NCBI GenBank assembly: GCA_016748015.1
Contig: JAAOMT010000009.1
Location: forward strand, 514,459-578,458
Direction: 5' to 3'
From: Geosiphon pyriformis
Lineage: Eukaryota; Glomeromycota; Glomeromycetes; Archaeosporales; Geosiphonaceae
Length of the DNA stretch: 64,000 bases
Shown: one piece after another, positions 11,131 through 22,149 of the stretch
Layout: the number at the start of each line of letters is the position of its first letter
How positions within the stretch are numbered: position 1 is the stretch's first letter
The notes under the pieces: model-generated
The model's database searches: none
Seen by the model: only the letters and a program-made list of their open reading frames with translations
What the model was told of the DNA's origin: nothing
Translations under genes and position numbers: made by a program

Positions 11131-13219
11131 AGTCAAATGGGTTTTTCTTCTACTGTAGCTTCAGTGTACATGGCAGTGATAGCTTTTTGTTTATTAGCTG
11201 CTGCATTGCTAAGCAAGAATGATGATTCATTGGCTTTAAATTCAAATAGAAAGATATCTGAAAGGTTGGCATTTTGGGCAATTTGGGCTGATGGAATGGT
11301 GTTGTTAAAAGAATTTGATCTTGGTGCTGCAATTTTACCTTCAGAAAGTGTAGATTGTTGAAAATCCGATTCTTCAGGCATTGTAAGATAACTGGATTGA
11401 GTGTGATAGTGATTGGGTCTTTGCTGACCAGAATTTTGGGGAACCAACTGGTTATTTGGGTTGATTCTGTTGTTGTTATTCTGAAATTGACTTTGGGGTA
11501 TAAATTGGTTATGTTGAATCAATCTTCTGGCTGGTACTTGATATTGTTGAGTAAGTGGTGTCTGATATTGCTGAATTGGTAAAAATTGCTGATATTGTTG
11601 CTGTATTGGTTGTGAAGCTGGTTGATAGTAACTGTTTTGATTTTGTGGTCTTGGTGAATAATAAGTTGGTGGTAGAGATTGGTAATAAGATTGTTGTAGT
11701 AAAGAGTAATATTGATTACTTTTGTTTTGTTGATCTCTTTGCAATTTTCTACAATTTCGTTTCCAGTGTCCTGAAATTTCACAATAATGACAATTTTGAG
11801 GTTGGTTGTTGGATGGTGAACCAAAATTGTTTTGGTTTTGTCATTGTGGTGGTTAATATCTTTGTAATTACTGCTGTTGTTGTTGGTTTGTAAAGTAGTT
11901 TTCAACCTTCTTTGTGAGTTGGTCTATTTTTTTTTCAGCTGCTGAGCTGGTTTCTCCAATGGCTAGGTTGACAAGTTTGGTGTGGTTTGCTTCTTCTATT
12001 GCTATTTTATAGTTCTTTGCATGTCTAATAGCAGTTGCTAAGTTTGCTGGTACATGTGGGCAAACTTTCTTAATGAGTTTGTTTTTTAATCCAGCTATGA
12101 ATTGATCCAGAATCTGGGCATCAGAATAGTAATCATTGGTTTCCAATTGTCAAATTCGTCAAAGGAGTTTGTTGAATCTCCCAAGATAAGTCATAACAGT
12201 CTCAGATGTTTCTTGTTTAATATTGCAAAAGCGATTATAGAGAGTAATAGAAGTGTTGTTGTTAGTAAATTGTTGTAGAAAAGCATCTTTAAATGCTTGC
12301 CAGTTCTCAAATGGTTCTTCTAAATTTTCAAACTATTCTCCTGCTGTTCCTTGGAGAAAGTAGGAAATAGCTTTGAGCATTCTTGCTGCAATCCAACCAT
12401 TTGCATCTCCTGCTTTTTGAACTTTGTTAAGTCATTCTTGAGAACTGATATTATTGTCTTTACCAGTGAATTCTGGAATTTTTGCAATGTAAGCAGTTGC
12501 CATTTCTTCTTCATTTCCTGTGATTTCTTTTGGTTCTGATTCAGTTTCTTCACTTTCCAAGCTTTCTGAATGATTACTTTCGTTTTCTTGTAAGTAATCA
12601 ATGATATTGGCACTTGTTGATATTGGTTCTTGTTGTTGAGTAGAATTTCTAGGTGACTGGAAATCTTCTGGTCTGGAAAAACAGTTAAGTGGTGAACTTG
12701 GTGTTTGTGGTTGAACAAGTGAAATTAGAAATGGGGTAATAAAAAGTGGTAATTTGACACTGGTTCCTCGTTCAGGTGTTTGCAGATGTTTGGTAGTTGT
12801 CTTTTGTAGTGTTGGTGTATTTGGAGTGGTTCTTGAGTATTGCTTCAATCTTTGTTTGCCTTTGTTGCTTGTTTCTGTCTTTGTTTCAAAGTCAATAGAG
12901 TATTAAGACTGTGCTGGGTATTTTTCTTCACAATACTCAATAATGTTAAAATTAAGTTCTTGGAAGTAGGTAGCAAGTGTTCACTGTTCAGGTCTTCTGT
13001 TTCCAATCGTGAATAGTACACTAAATTATTGTAGAGGTTGCTTTTGACTTCTGAAATATTGTAGTTTCCAAAAAAATAATTGTTGATGTGGTTTTCAATA
13101 TATTGGTATACTGATTTCTTAACAACTTCAATTCCGTCTGAGATGTTGAATTTTTGCTTGCAGTGAGTGTAAATTGACTGGTAATACTCTAAAGTTGCTG
13201 TGTCTGGTGTGGTCACCAC
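11131..13219 (-). pseudogene. Gypsy-1 gag, decayed
   Basis: Structural protein. The N-terminal stretch from about 13219 has no ATG left. At 12845-12848 the reading moves to the frame shared with pol, across a TTGA overlap (frameshift or old indel). The capsid-like part has IPEFTGKDNN and YFLQGTAGE and DAQILDQFIAGLKNKLIKK (about 12060-12110). A zinc knuckle C-x2-C-x4-H-x4-C (CHYCEISGHWKRNC, about 11750-11795) is followed by a long Gln/Tyr/Pro/Asn-rich tail leading into the protease. In-frame stops lie at Trp- or Gln-type positions (for example after NISSQE). Confidence 0.85.
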
Positions 13220-13246
13220 TTTGAATTTGTTATTGCTGTGTTATTT

Positions 13247-13264
13247 CTATGGAAGAGCACCAAA
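13247..13264 (-). other. Primer binding site of Gypsy-1
   Basis: Two bases inside the 5' LTR the minus strand reads TGGTGCTCTTCC, which would pair with a tRNA ending GGAAGAGCACCA. Next to LTR F the + strand reads GGAAGCACCA and next to LTR H AAAAGCACCA, so GCACCA next to the LTR is shared. An elongator-Met-like acceptor end would fit; the tRNA identity is inference. Confidence 0.6.
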
Positions 13265-14235
13265 TGTTACCAAAGGTTATTTGGTCTCTTTTTTTGAATG
13301 TTGTTGATGTTGATTTGCTGTGAATTCATGTTTTTAGGAAGTAATTGGACCTTCAGTAACTGAATTTATCTTTAAATTATCTTTTATAATTTGAACTGCT
13401 GGGCTTATAAATGGAATAGCCAATTCCTTGCCAGTTACTTTATGTAGTTACATTGTAGTAAATGTCAACTCTTTCCCAGGAATTGCTCATCTGAAAGCTC
13501 ACTAAAAAATGTGTAATTACTTTGCTGTGAAAGTCAACTCTTCTACAGAAATTTCATCTGTAGACTACCCTAATGATTATGATAAGAAAAATAAAAAAAT
13601 AAAAGAAATGTAAAAAAATGGAATTTATCAAGGGAAACGTTTTCTATCCAGGCCTGGAGTCATTAACAGATTATTGAAATTAATAGCTAATCAATTTCAA
13701 AACGTTAGTTGTGTTGAGGAAATTTCAAGTGTAATAATTTAAGGATTTAGTTTTCAAATATTTAATTTTTATTTGAATGTGCAAAAGGTGATTTGTTTTC
13801 AATTAAGATATCTAAAGTAAGATACTATAGTAAAATATTATGAGAAGATACATTTTCTTGAAAAGAGAAGCTCTTCTTTTATACAACTTGTTGTAGTACT
13901 AATCTTTGAACTTGCACTTTTCTCTTTGCTACAATTTGGGTAAACTAAAGATACATTTTGGCAAATTTACAAATTATTTCACTGAACTATTGATTATTTC
14001 GGCAAATTTTTATTAATTTTGGCGAATTTTGACTATGTTAAAAGATTCAGAGTATTGTGTAATTTGATTATCTTAATTTCTAGAGTACAAATCGAATTAT
14101 TGATTGAGTAATAATATTTGATAATTTGATTAAATAATAAGTGATAATCGAATTAATAATAATGTATGCTAATTAATAATAGGAATTATAAGGGTAATTT
14201 CATGCTAATTAATAGCTAAAATTCTACTGGTAACA
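13265..14235 (-). repeat. Gypsy-1 5' LTR
   Basis: Pair of 4342-5313, same TGTTACCA/TGGTAACA ends, with TATA box (13876-13883) and U3 repeats (13953-14032). Differences from the 3' LTR are scattered single bases, many of them C/T or G/A. Confidence 0.95.
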
Positions 14236-14352
14236 TCGGTCTGAGTGGCTGGTCACATGTAGAAAATGCATGATTCACACTTAGTTTAGGTCATTCCTTT
14301 GATGTATAGTATTAGGTAGTGTTTAGACCTCATTCATAAAGCAATAAAAAAA
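14236..14352 (+). mobile_element. Detached 3' end of LINE L1
   Basis: Continues L1 beyond Gypsy-1: GTCTGAGTGGCTGGTCACAT and ATGCATGATTCACACTTAG match the 3' UTR of L4 (47755-47875). It ends at an AATAAAAAAAAA tail near 14352. Confidence 0.88.
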
Positions 14353-15840
14353 AATATTTGTTAAGTATTAAATCTAATATTAGTATATTAGTCATTAATT
14401 TGGTTTAGAGTTTTACTAAGAGTCACAAATTTGTTATATGATTACTAGATACCAAACTAAAGATGTATTATAAAAAACATGATTTTTTATTGCATGATAA
14501 ATCTATAATTCCAATAATTCTGATTTGTTTTTCTTGTAGTTTCTTAAAATAATTCATAATTTTAGTATTAAACTAAGTATGCATATTTGCTTTAAGTTGT
14601 ATTTTTGTTTGGCCAGTATGTATTTTGGTTTTTTGTATGACTTTTCTATAGTAAATAGTTTAAGTATATAGTGCTGTTTTAATTGATCTGAGTGGCTGAT
14701 TATGTATAAAAAAAGCATAAATCATATTTAATATAAGATTTTGTATAATTATATGTTTTTAGATAATAGTTAAATTGCACTCATAAAATAAAAAATAAAT
14801 AAATAAATCTTTTATTTTAGTTGTTTTATAATTTTATTTATACTTATTTAATATATATAATAAAATATTTTTGATTATTAAATTATATTTAAAATAAAAC
14901 TGTTTTTAACATAGTTTTAAATATATTTATTATAAATATAAATTTTTTATTAAAGTTTAAATATATTAATATTAAAATTTTTATAAATTATTATTTAAAA
15001 TAATTAAATATTTTTGTTATTTATAAATTTATTTATTTTTTTATTTATTTTAACTAAGTATATTTTAATTATTAACTATAATATAAAATTTAAAAATCTT
15101 AAAATAATTACAATATATGTATTTTTACATATAATTAATTGTTTAAGTCAATTAAAACCAAACTATATTAAATTTAAAAAAATTTAAAATACAATTATTT
15201 TTAATTTTTTATATATTTATTTAATAATAATATTTGTATTTAATTTAATATTAAAAGTCTAAAATTTTTAAAAAGTTATTATTTAAACAAAATTACTTTA
15301 TTAATATTATTATTAAAAATTTTTATAATTTTATAATTTATAATTTTATATTTAATTTTAAGTTTATTATATTTTTTATACAACTTATTTGTTTTATTTT
15401 AAAAACAATAACATTTTTTGAATTTAATATATTTTTTATTTAATTTAATATACAAAATAAAAAAAGTTTTAACTAATTTAATTATTAAAAATATTAAAAT
15501 ATTAATAAGTTTAACAATAAACTTAATTAATAAAACTAAATTAGTTAGTTCAAATTTTAAAAAAGCCAATTTAAAATTAATTAAAAAATTAACAACAGTA
15601 ATAGCAACAAAACAGCCAAAAAAATATCAAAAAAATCAATAAAACAAAAATTTTAACATAAAATTTAGCATTAATAAAATAAAATTTTAAAATTTACTAT
15701 AAATTTAAAAAAAATAAGTAAGAACATTTTTATAATTTATAATTAAATAATTTAAATTTTGATACTTAAAACAATATTAACAATCAAAAATTTTTTATCA
15801 AATATAATATTTTCTTAAAATATTAATTTTAGGTAAAAGA
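14353..15840. other. A+T-rich stretch with one recognisable LINE 3' end
   Basis: Nearly pure A/T. Apart from the LINE 3' UTR relic at 14683-14812 I could not align it to any element; given the other deserts in this window it may be more ghost transposon. The longest frame (15418-15642) is low complexity and not a convincing gene. Confidence 0.6.
14683..14812 (+). mobile_element. Relic of a LINE 3' UTR
   Basis: Carries TGATCTGAGTGGCTGATTAT, AAGCATAAATCATATTTA and TTAAATTGCACTCATAAAAT, which line up with the L1/L4 3' UTR with many C to T changes. The coding part upstream is not recognisable. Confidence 0.75.
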
Positions 15841-18800
15841 AAGATGATTAATAACATCATAGATCATTCTTTTTATAAAGTTGTTCTTGATCACTTAGTA
15901 GTAAGTGAGGATATAATTTTGGAACCAGTTGAAGTAAAACTCAAAGTTGATAATATAATAGTTAATTGAACAAGAAAGTATATGGTTTCAGTAACTGTGT
16001 CTATTTTGTAATCTTATTAATATGTTCCTTTGGGCTATGTAAAAGATACCATTTTCTCTGATGTAATAAATAAGATCAATTTGTCTGATTTGGTTTTGGT
16101 CATTAAGAATTTACTTGATGATAAAGCTGCTGAGCTTTCAAGTATATCAAACAAACTTTGAAAGTATTGTGATAATATAGTATTAGGTTGTCTTTTAGAC
16201 TTGCTAAATACTTGTCTTATGTGTAGTGATATTCTAGCTCCTTGGAAGTGTGTCTGAGTTTTAATGATTCCCAAGCCCTATAAATAGAAAAGACACCTTA
16301 TGAACACATAACCTATTGCTTTAATTGAAACTGCTTGTAAGATTTTGTTAAAAGTTTTGTCAGACCACATATCTTCAGCTTACAATGAATTTAATATTCT
16401 TAGAGGTAACAATTTTTCAGTCCTGAAAGACATGTCTACTTAGTTACTTGTGTTTGTTGTTGATTTGATAATAGAAGATATTATTAAAAAAGAAAAAAAA
16501 CTCTGGTTGGTTTTGCAAAATATGCATAAGGCCTATAATTTTGTAGGGTATTATCATTTAGAAACTAGTCTGAAACATATTAAGATGTGTAATAAATTTA
16601 TTGGATTTTTCAGAAATATTTACTTGAACAGAATCAACAAAATTATGACTAATTTTGGGCTTTCAGATGACTACAGAATTCTGGATGGGCTTGACTAAGA
16701 TAAAGTGTTTTTTTTACTTCTCTGAAGAATCTTTTATGATCTGCTTTTATGTAAAGTTAAAAGGCATAAACATTTGTATAGATACAGGATTGACTTATAA
16801 TTTGTTGCAAATTTGGGTAGAATAGAAGTACAAGCTGGGATGACATTGTTACCAAACAAAATTAGAGATATTGTTTAGCATGAAATTACCCTTATAAATC
16901 TTATTATTAATTAGCATATATTATCATTTCAAATTATCACTTATTACATTAGCAAAATATCTGAAATTATCATTTAATTAATAACCCAATTTGTACATAA
17001 CACAAATGTAACTTAATTGCAATGATCAATTATGCAATACCCCGAACTATGTAACATTCAAAAAGTTTGCCGAAATTTGTAAGAAATTTGCCAAAATAAT
17101 TGATAGTTCGCCGAAATATCTAATAGTTTGCCGAAATGTATTTTTAGTTCAGCAAAATTATAGAAAATAGCAAAGTTCAAGTTCATAGAATAGTGTTATG
17201 ACAAGTTGTATAAAAGAAGAGCTTTTTTCTTCAAGGAAATGTATCTTACTTCAGATTCAATAATTAGAATCATCTTTTACACCCAAAAACAAAATAAATA
17301 TCAAATAAATTCGAAAAACCAAATTCTTAATTATTTCCCTTGAAATTAACTAATTCCTACTAACAGTTTGAAATTGATTAGCTACCAATTTCAGTAGACT
17401 GTTAAAACACTTCCAGGCCTGGATCTGAAATGACTTCCATAAATCATCAGTTTTACTTTTTCTTTTACATTTCTTTTATTCTCTTTCTTTTCTTATTATA
17501 AATTATTTAGGTAGCCTACAAATGAGAATTCCTGTAAAAAAGTTGACTTTCACAGCAAAGTAACTACACATTTTTAGTGAGCTTCCAGATGAGCAATTCC
17601 TGAGAAAGAGTTGACATTTACTACAATGTAACTATACAAAGTAACTGGCATGGAATTGGCCATTCCACTTATAAGCCCAGCAGTTCAAATTATAGGAGAT
17701 AATTTGAAGATAAATTCAGTTATCGAAGGTTTAAACACTTCCCATAATTGTGAATTAACAACATTACAACAAACATACAAGAGCTAAAAAGAGACCAAAA
17801 ACCTCTAGTAACAACATCTTATTTTGCTGCTGGAACTTTTGTAGATGACACAATTTGGGTGGGCAGCAGTCAGGCTGCCATTCAGTACATCTTGAACATA
17901 GCCAGTAAATTTTTTGTCTTAAATAATATTTTTATAAACACAGAAAAAACTATTGCCATTTCTATTAATCAAAGGATTAAAGATGCTTTCTTGTTTATTA
18001 GTGGTTTGCTGATTGTTGTGGCTAAAAAAGATGAATCTTATCAGTACTTGGGTATTTTTTTGTCAACAGAGGAGCTCTCAAAGTCTAGTTTGATTAAGGC
18101 ACATTCAGATGTGTATTTCTTTTTAAACATGATTCTGCATAAAGCTGTCTCTGATAAACAATTTTGTCATCTGGTTTTATCTGTTCTACAATCTATCAAC
18201 AGTTATAAGATGCAATTTAGTTTTATTCCTGACAATATTTACTTTAAGTGGAATATTGTAATTAGAAAGAGCTTAAAAATTAAGGCACATCTTCCTTATG
18301 ACTTTCCTATAATTGTTTTGTTACATCCTTTTTTGTATGACATCAAAACATTTAGCCAGGTATAGACTGAAAATAAGTCATCTTCTGTTATTAGTTTCAT
18401 AAATGCTCCTAGTATTTTGGAATAGCTTTTTGTTTATCAGTGTTTGGATTTACACATTGCCAATTGGTTAACTATATATTCATTGTGTTATCCTATCAAA
18501 TTGTAAGTTAATTTTAAGGATAATTTTTTAGCTGGAATTGTAAGAATCTTCTTATTTTGTGGTTTGTTTTTTTCTATTCTGCCAAATGCTTTTCATTACT
18601 TTGGTGGTATGCTAATTTCTGAGGTTCTTAAGAGTGGTGTTTTCTTTGAGGTTTTTTATTCTCTGAAGTGGTGTGAAATTGCATTTATTAAACAACTATT
18701 AAATAAGAAGAGTGTCTGCTTTAATTAGAAGTGTTTTAAGCATTGGAAACATTTGAATCCACATGGCTCTGTTCCAGCATAGTTTAATTTGGCAGTCTGC

Positions 18801-19990
18801 TTTTTGGGTAACAGATTGCCTGTAGTTAACTTTAAGTTATGTCTGTTTAATGACTAAGTTATTAATCTTGTTGTTACTGACTCTATTGGCAAAATTAATA
18901 CCAGTCTTCTGGGTTTTAGTTCAGCTTTTTTCAATGTATACATGAACAGTTCTATAAAGTATTTTGGTTCTAATTTTGTTGTTGCTGGGGCTGCAATATT
19001 TTTTCTCAATATTAGTATTAATATTAGAGTGCATGTCTATAGTGTTATATCATCTATGTTGGCTGAGCTTAAGACTATTGTCCTAGTGCTTGCTTGCATT
19101 TCTTTAGGAAGTAGTATTGTCATTTATTCTAATAGTCAAGCTGTCATTTTTGTGTGTACTGACAAGTCAATTTTGACTTTGCTGGATTTCAGAAAACATT
19201 TGTGGATAGAGTGCTATCAAATTGTTAATTTTATTAGCAGAAAGTTACTTACAGTATTCTGGATCAAGATCAAAAGCCATTCTGGTGTTTTGGGTAATAA
19301 ACATGCTGATGGAATTGCCTTTGATACTTGCTGTTATGATGTAATCTTCCATATCTTTGTTGATGAGTATTTTGTGAGATCTGGTGATTTGGTGCTGTCT
19401 TATAACATTTGGCATTACATTAGAGATTTCTATTCAATATTGTATTGGACTAAATAAGAGAGTAAGTTTGGCTTCAAGATTAGAGAAACTTGTGATGTCA
19501 AATTAGTGGATTGGAAGAGGACTTTTGCAGTCTGGCACCCTGATAGTTACATGGCTTTTGGCTTTATAAGTTATTAGTTAGCATGTTTAAGAACTTATTT
19601 CATAAAATCATTGCATGGCTGTCTATCTGTGGCAGCCCAGAAATGTGTATACTATAATTTTTACCCAAGTGTCAAGTGTTTGTTTTGTGATATGGTTAAT
19701 ATGTCTGACCATTTTTTTGTGTGCTCTTATGATGTGTTGGTTTGTAGCAAAATTTTGTTAAATTTTGGCATAAAATAATTATTGCTGCCAAATGTTGTCA
19801 TTTTTTCTTCTGTGATCATCCAGAATCTCTTTTTTTGTGTAAGCAATGTTGGTCTGTATTCAATTTTGGCAAGAGATTTTGTATCTGTTAGTTGGTACAG
19901 TAAGGCTTTAGATGTTTGTGGTGGTCTTGAGTTGGCTAGTGTGATAATTGTAGATTTTGTTAGAAATTTGGCATCAGTTTAAAGATCTAT
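15841..19990 (+). pseudogene. L2 ORF2: RT-RNase H remains
   Basis: RT blocks: LLDDKAAELSSISNKL (about 16110-16160), a decayed MIPKPYK (about 16265), LVLQNMHKAYNFVG (about 16505-16550), then after the solo LTR the catalytic FVDD box (about 17840) with TIWVGSSQAAIQYILNIAS. RNase H begins near 18935 where the usual YTDGS has become YMNSS, but the KSHSGVLGNKHADG segment near 19270 persists. The finger region near 19680 reads CLFCDMVNMSDHFFVC, still a CCHC pattern. Many stops; not functional. Confidence 0.85.
16847..17813 (+). repeat. Solo LTR of the Gypsy-1 family
   Basis: 967 bp, reverse complement of 4342-5313, starting TGTTACCA and ending TAGTAACA. Flanked by ACAT on both sides (16843-16846 and 17814-17817), a clean 4-bp target duplication. 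It formed by LTR-LTR recombination after insertion into the RT of L2. Confidence 0.93.
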
Positions 19991-20364
19991 AATATAGTGC
20001 AGTAAATTTGAATGCTAAGTATCCATAGAAAAGATGGGACTTGTAATTACTGATGACAGTATGGATTAAGTTACTAATGGTAATAAATGTGTATTGAGTA
20101 ATGGAGTTGTCAAATTACTTAATATAGATTAAATTAGAGATATGTATTCTGGTATGCATAGTAAATGTTTGTTTTTTTTAGATCTGGATGATGATATAAC
20201 AGTAGTGATGAACTTGTAATGTAGCTTTGGCTGACCCAAGTGGCTGGTCACATGTAGAAAGTGCATGAATTGTATTTAGTTTTGTGATACATGTATGTCA
20301 TATGTTTTTAGATAGCAATTAGACTACACTTATTGTTATGAGTAAATTTGGTGAGGTAAAAAGA

Positions 20365-21371
20365 TGGTAACATTTGGTGTTTTCAATTATTAGTAAGATG
20401 TGTTTTGTGTAATTCCAGTGGTTTAATCTTGATTATCAATTTCTGAAGGTCTTATTTTACTGGTTGTGAATTTACCCATTGAGTTCTTTGGTTATAAGGC
20501 ACAGAGTTTTGGTTCTTACTAATTACAACTTCTTATAAAAATGAGCTTTCTTTTTCAAGCTAATAAGTGTAGTTATTAGGGTCTGGCATTGTTTTTTTAC
20601 CCTTCTGGTAAGCTATCAAGATAACATTAATATCTAAAAATCTAGGAGAAGCTTCTCTCTTTTACCAGGCTATTACAAAGTTTATTTCCAGACAGTTGAT
20701 TTTACTATATTACTGCTTCAAAAGAAAAAAAAAATAAAATAAAATAAAATAAAATAAAAAAAATAAAAAAATAAATAAATTAGTATTATCAATCACTGTG
20801 TTCAAAAGTGATTGGTCCAAATTATTAATAGTTTGAAACAGTTATGCTAAGAGCATCTGTCCTAAAACAAAGATATGAAATAATGGTTAATTTACATAAA
20901 TTCCACAAAGTTTGAGAACATAAATTCGTGATTCTGATTTTTTAATAATTTAATTTATTTTAGAAGATGAAGATAGAATAGAATAAATGATGGAAGAGGT
21001 AAAGATATTTGATTCTTGTTTAGTGGTTTGTATCTATCTGTTTGTCTGTTTTTATCTTATATAATTACTCGTTTTTATACATTTTTTTGGTTTTACAGGA
21101 TTGCTTCTGATTGTTTCATTATTGTTAATTATTACTTTGTTATTTCTGTTATTGCTTTATTCTTCTATGTTATTACTAGTTATTCTACATTATAACACAT
21201 TATCTAGTGTTATTATGTGTTATTTTGTGTTATCTCATATTGTAATATATTATCCTGCACTATTCTAAGTTATAATGCATTATCCAACATTATTGTGTGC
21301 TATTCTGTATTATGTCACATTCTGATTATATTTTTTCATAACTTTAGATTGGTTTTTCTATTTGGGTAATA
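20365..21371 (-). repeat. LTR I, 3' LTR of G2
   Basis: The right end (GGGTAATA) is followed by a pyrimidine tract and AGAATTGAGCTTC, matching the PPT region beside LTR D. Inside is an AAAAT-type A-rich tract (20727-20790) and a degenerate repeat array (21140-21320). The left end, near GGTAACATTTGG, is uncertain. Confidence 0.65.
21140..21320. repeat. Degenerate tandem repeat in LTR I
   Basis: Repeated variants of TGTTATTCTGTATTAT and ACATTATAACACATTATC, about 20-30 bp per unit. Occupies the U3 position that holds palindromic repeats in LTRs C, D and F. Confidence 0.6.
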
Positions 21372-21399
21372 TTATTTCTCTCTTTTTAGAATTGAGCTT

Positions 21400-22140
21400 C
21401 TGCAAAATCATATGTATCTGTTTCTATGTCTTTGTTTGTGTAATGTTTGATGGTTGTGTTAAATATTGTTTTTTATAGGTCTTCAAACTATTGATTGGTA
21501 ATTTGTTCTATGTTGTTAACTATTATTGTCTTTATAGATTCATACAACAGTACATTTAGACAATGTTAAAAAGTGGTGTATAGTTAGTATACTGTTTTGT
21601 AATATAGAGTCAGATTGCTTCTTTCTATGAATTTTTCTACTTGTTGTATTGCTTTTTTGTTAAAAGTTTTCTGGCTGAAGTTTCTATATAGTATCTTTAA
21701 GCCTAATTGTTCACTCATTTTGTAGAACCAATAAGCTAGAAGAAGTCTTTCTTTCCATTTTTTTGTATTATCTAGTGTTTATTTTCTTGTTTTAGGAAGA
21801 TTGATTCTATGAACTAAAGCTTTTTTAATTTTTTTAAGCTTAGAGACCAAGTATCTTCTTTTATAAACTTTTTTTTGTTTCTTCACTCTTTTTTCAAGCC
21901 CCACCCAAGATGATTTAATTCCTTTTTGTAAAATTTTTTTCTCAGGCAGGATGTAGGGATGAGAATAGTTAATTTTAATTGAACTTGTGCCTATCTCTTT
22001 CTTGTTTTTATCTTTATAGCATATTTTTTTTTATCAATTGTCACTTCTATTTGAGCAGAAAATTGTTGAATTGCATCAAATAGTTGTTTTGAAAGTTGTA
22101 GAATTTGATTTGACAGATCTATATTGAAAGTTCTATTATT
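21400..22140 (-). pseudogene. G2 accessory ORF3 relic
   Basis: Between the PPT and integrase. Heavily stopped, but a block reading KTFNKKAIQQVEKFIE (about 21620-21670) matches RIFNQNIIQQIEEFIG of G3 (27182-27367). This establishes the same extra ORF in G2. N-terminal part only loosely readable (LILQLSKQLFDAIQQF-like). Confidence 0.6.
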
Positions 22141-22149
22141 TCTTGTTGC

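Larger units (their letters stand above)
4342..14235 (-). mobile_element. Gypsy-1, full-length Ty3/gypsy LTR retrotransposon
   Basis: Complete element of 9,894 bp with two LTRs of 971-972 bp that start TGTTACCA and end TGGTAACA. Coding order on the minus strand is gag, protease, Cys-rich/dUTPase, RT, RNase H, integrase, then a separate 3' ORF. From about 12848 to 7980 gag through RNase H lie in one reading frame broken only by point stops, so the ancestor made a fused gag-pol. It sits in the 3' end of LINE L1. The flanks TTAG (4338-4341) and TCGG (14236-14239) fit a decayed 4-bp target duplication. No chromodomain is visible. Confidence 0.93.
15841..20350 (+). mobile_element. LINE copy L2, split by a solo LTR
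   Basis: Starts inside the ORF2 linker (VVLDHLV block at about 15880) and runs to a 3' UTR relic with CAAGTGGCTGGTCACATGTA near 20240-20350. Interrupted at 16847-17813 by a solo LTR. Removing the LTR and one ACAT restores the reading frame across the gap. Whether its 5' half lies degraded in 14.8-15.8 kb could not be settled. Confidence 0.88.

Noticed and set aside
11355-11893. Plus-strand open frames opposite Gypsy-1 gag (75 and 112 codons).
   Set aside because: Shadows of the Gln/Asn-rich gag coding on the other strand; no independent features.
15418-15642. A 74-codon frame in the A+T-rich region before L2.
   Set aside because: Only Ile/Leu/Lys/Asn low-complexity sequence, typical of chance frames in A/T DNA; no homology that I could support.
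20727-20790. The AAAAT run as a LINE poly(A) tail or separate satellite.
   Set aside because: It lies inside LTR I at a position where the other LTRs also have A- or T-rich tracts.
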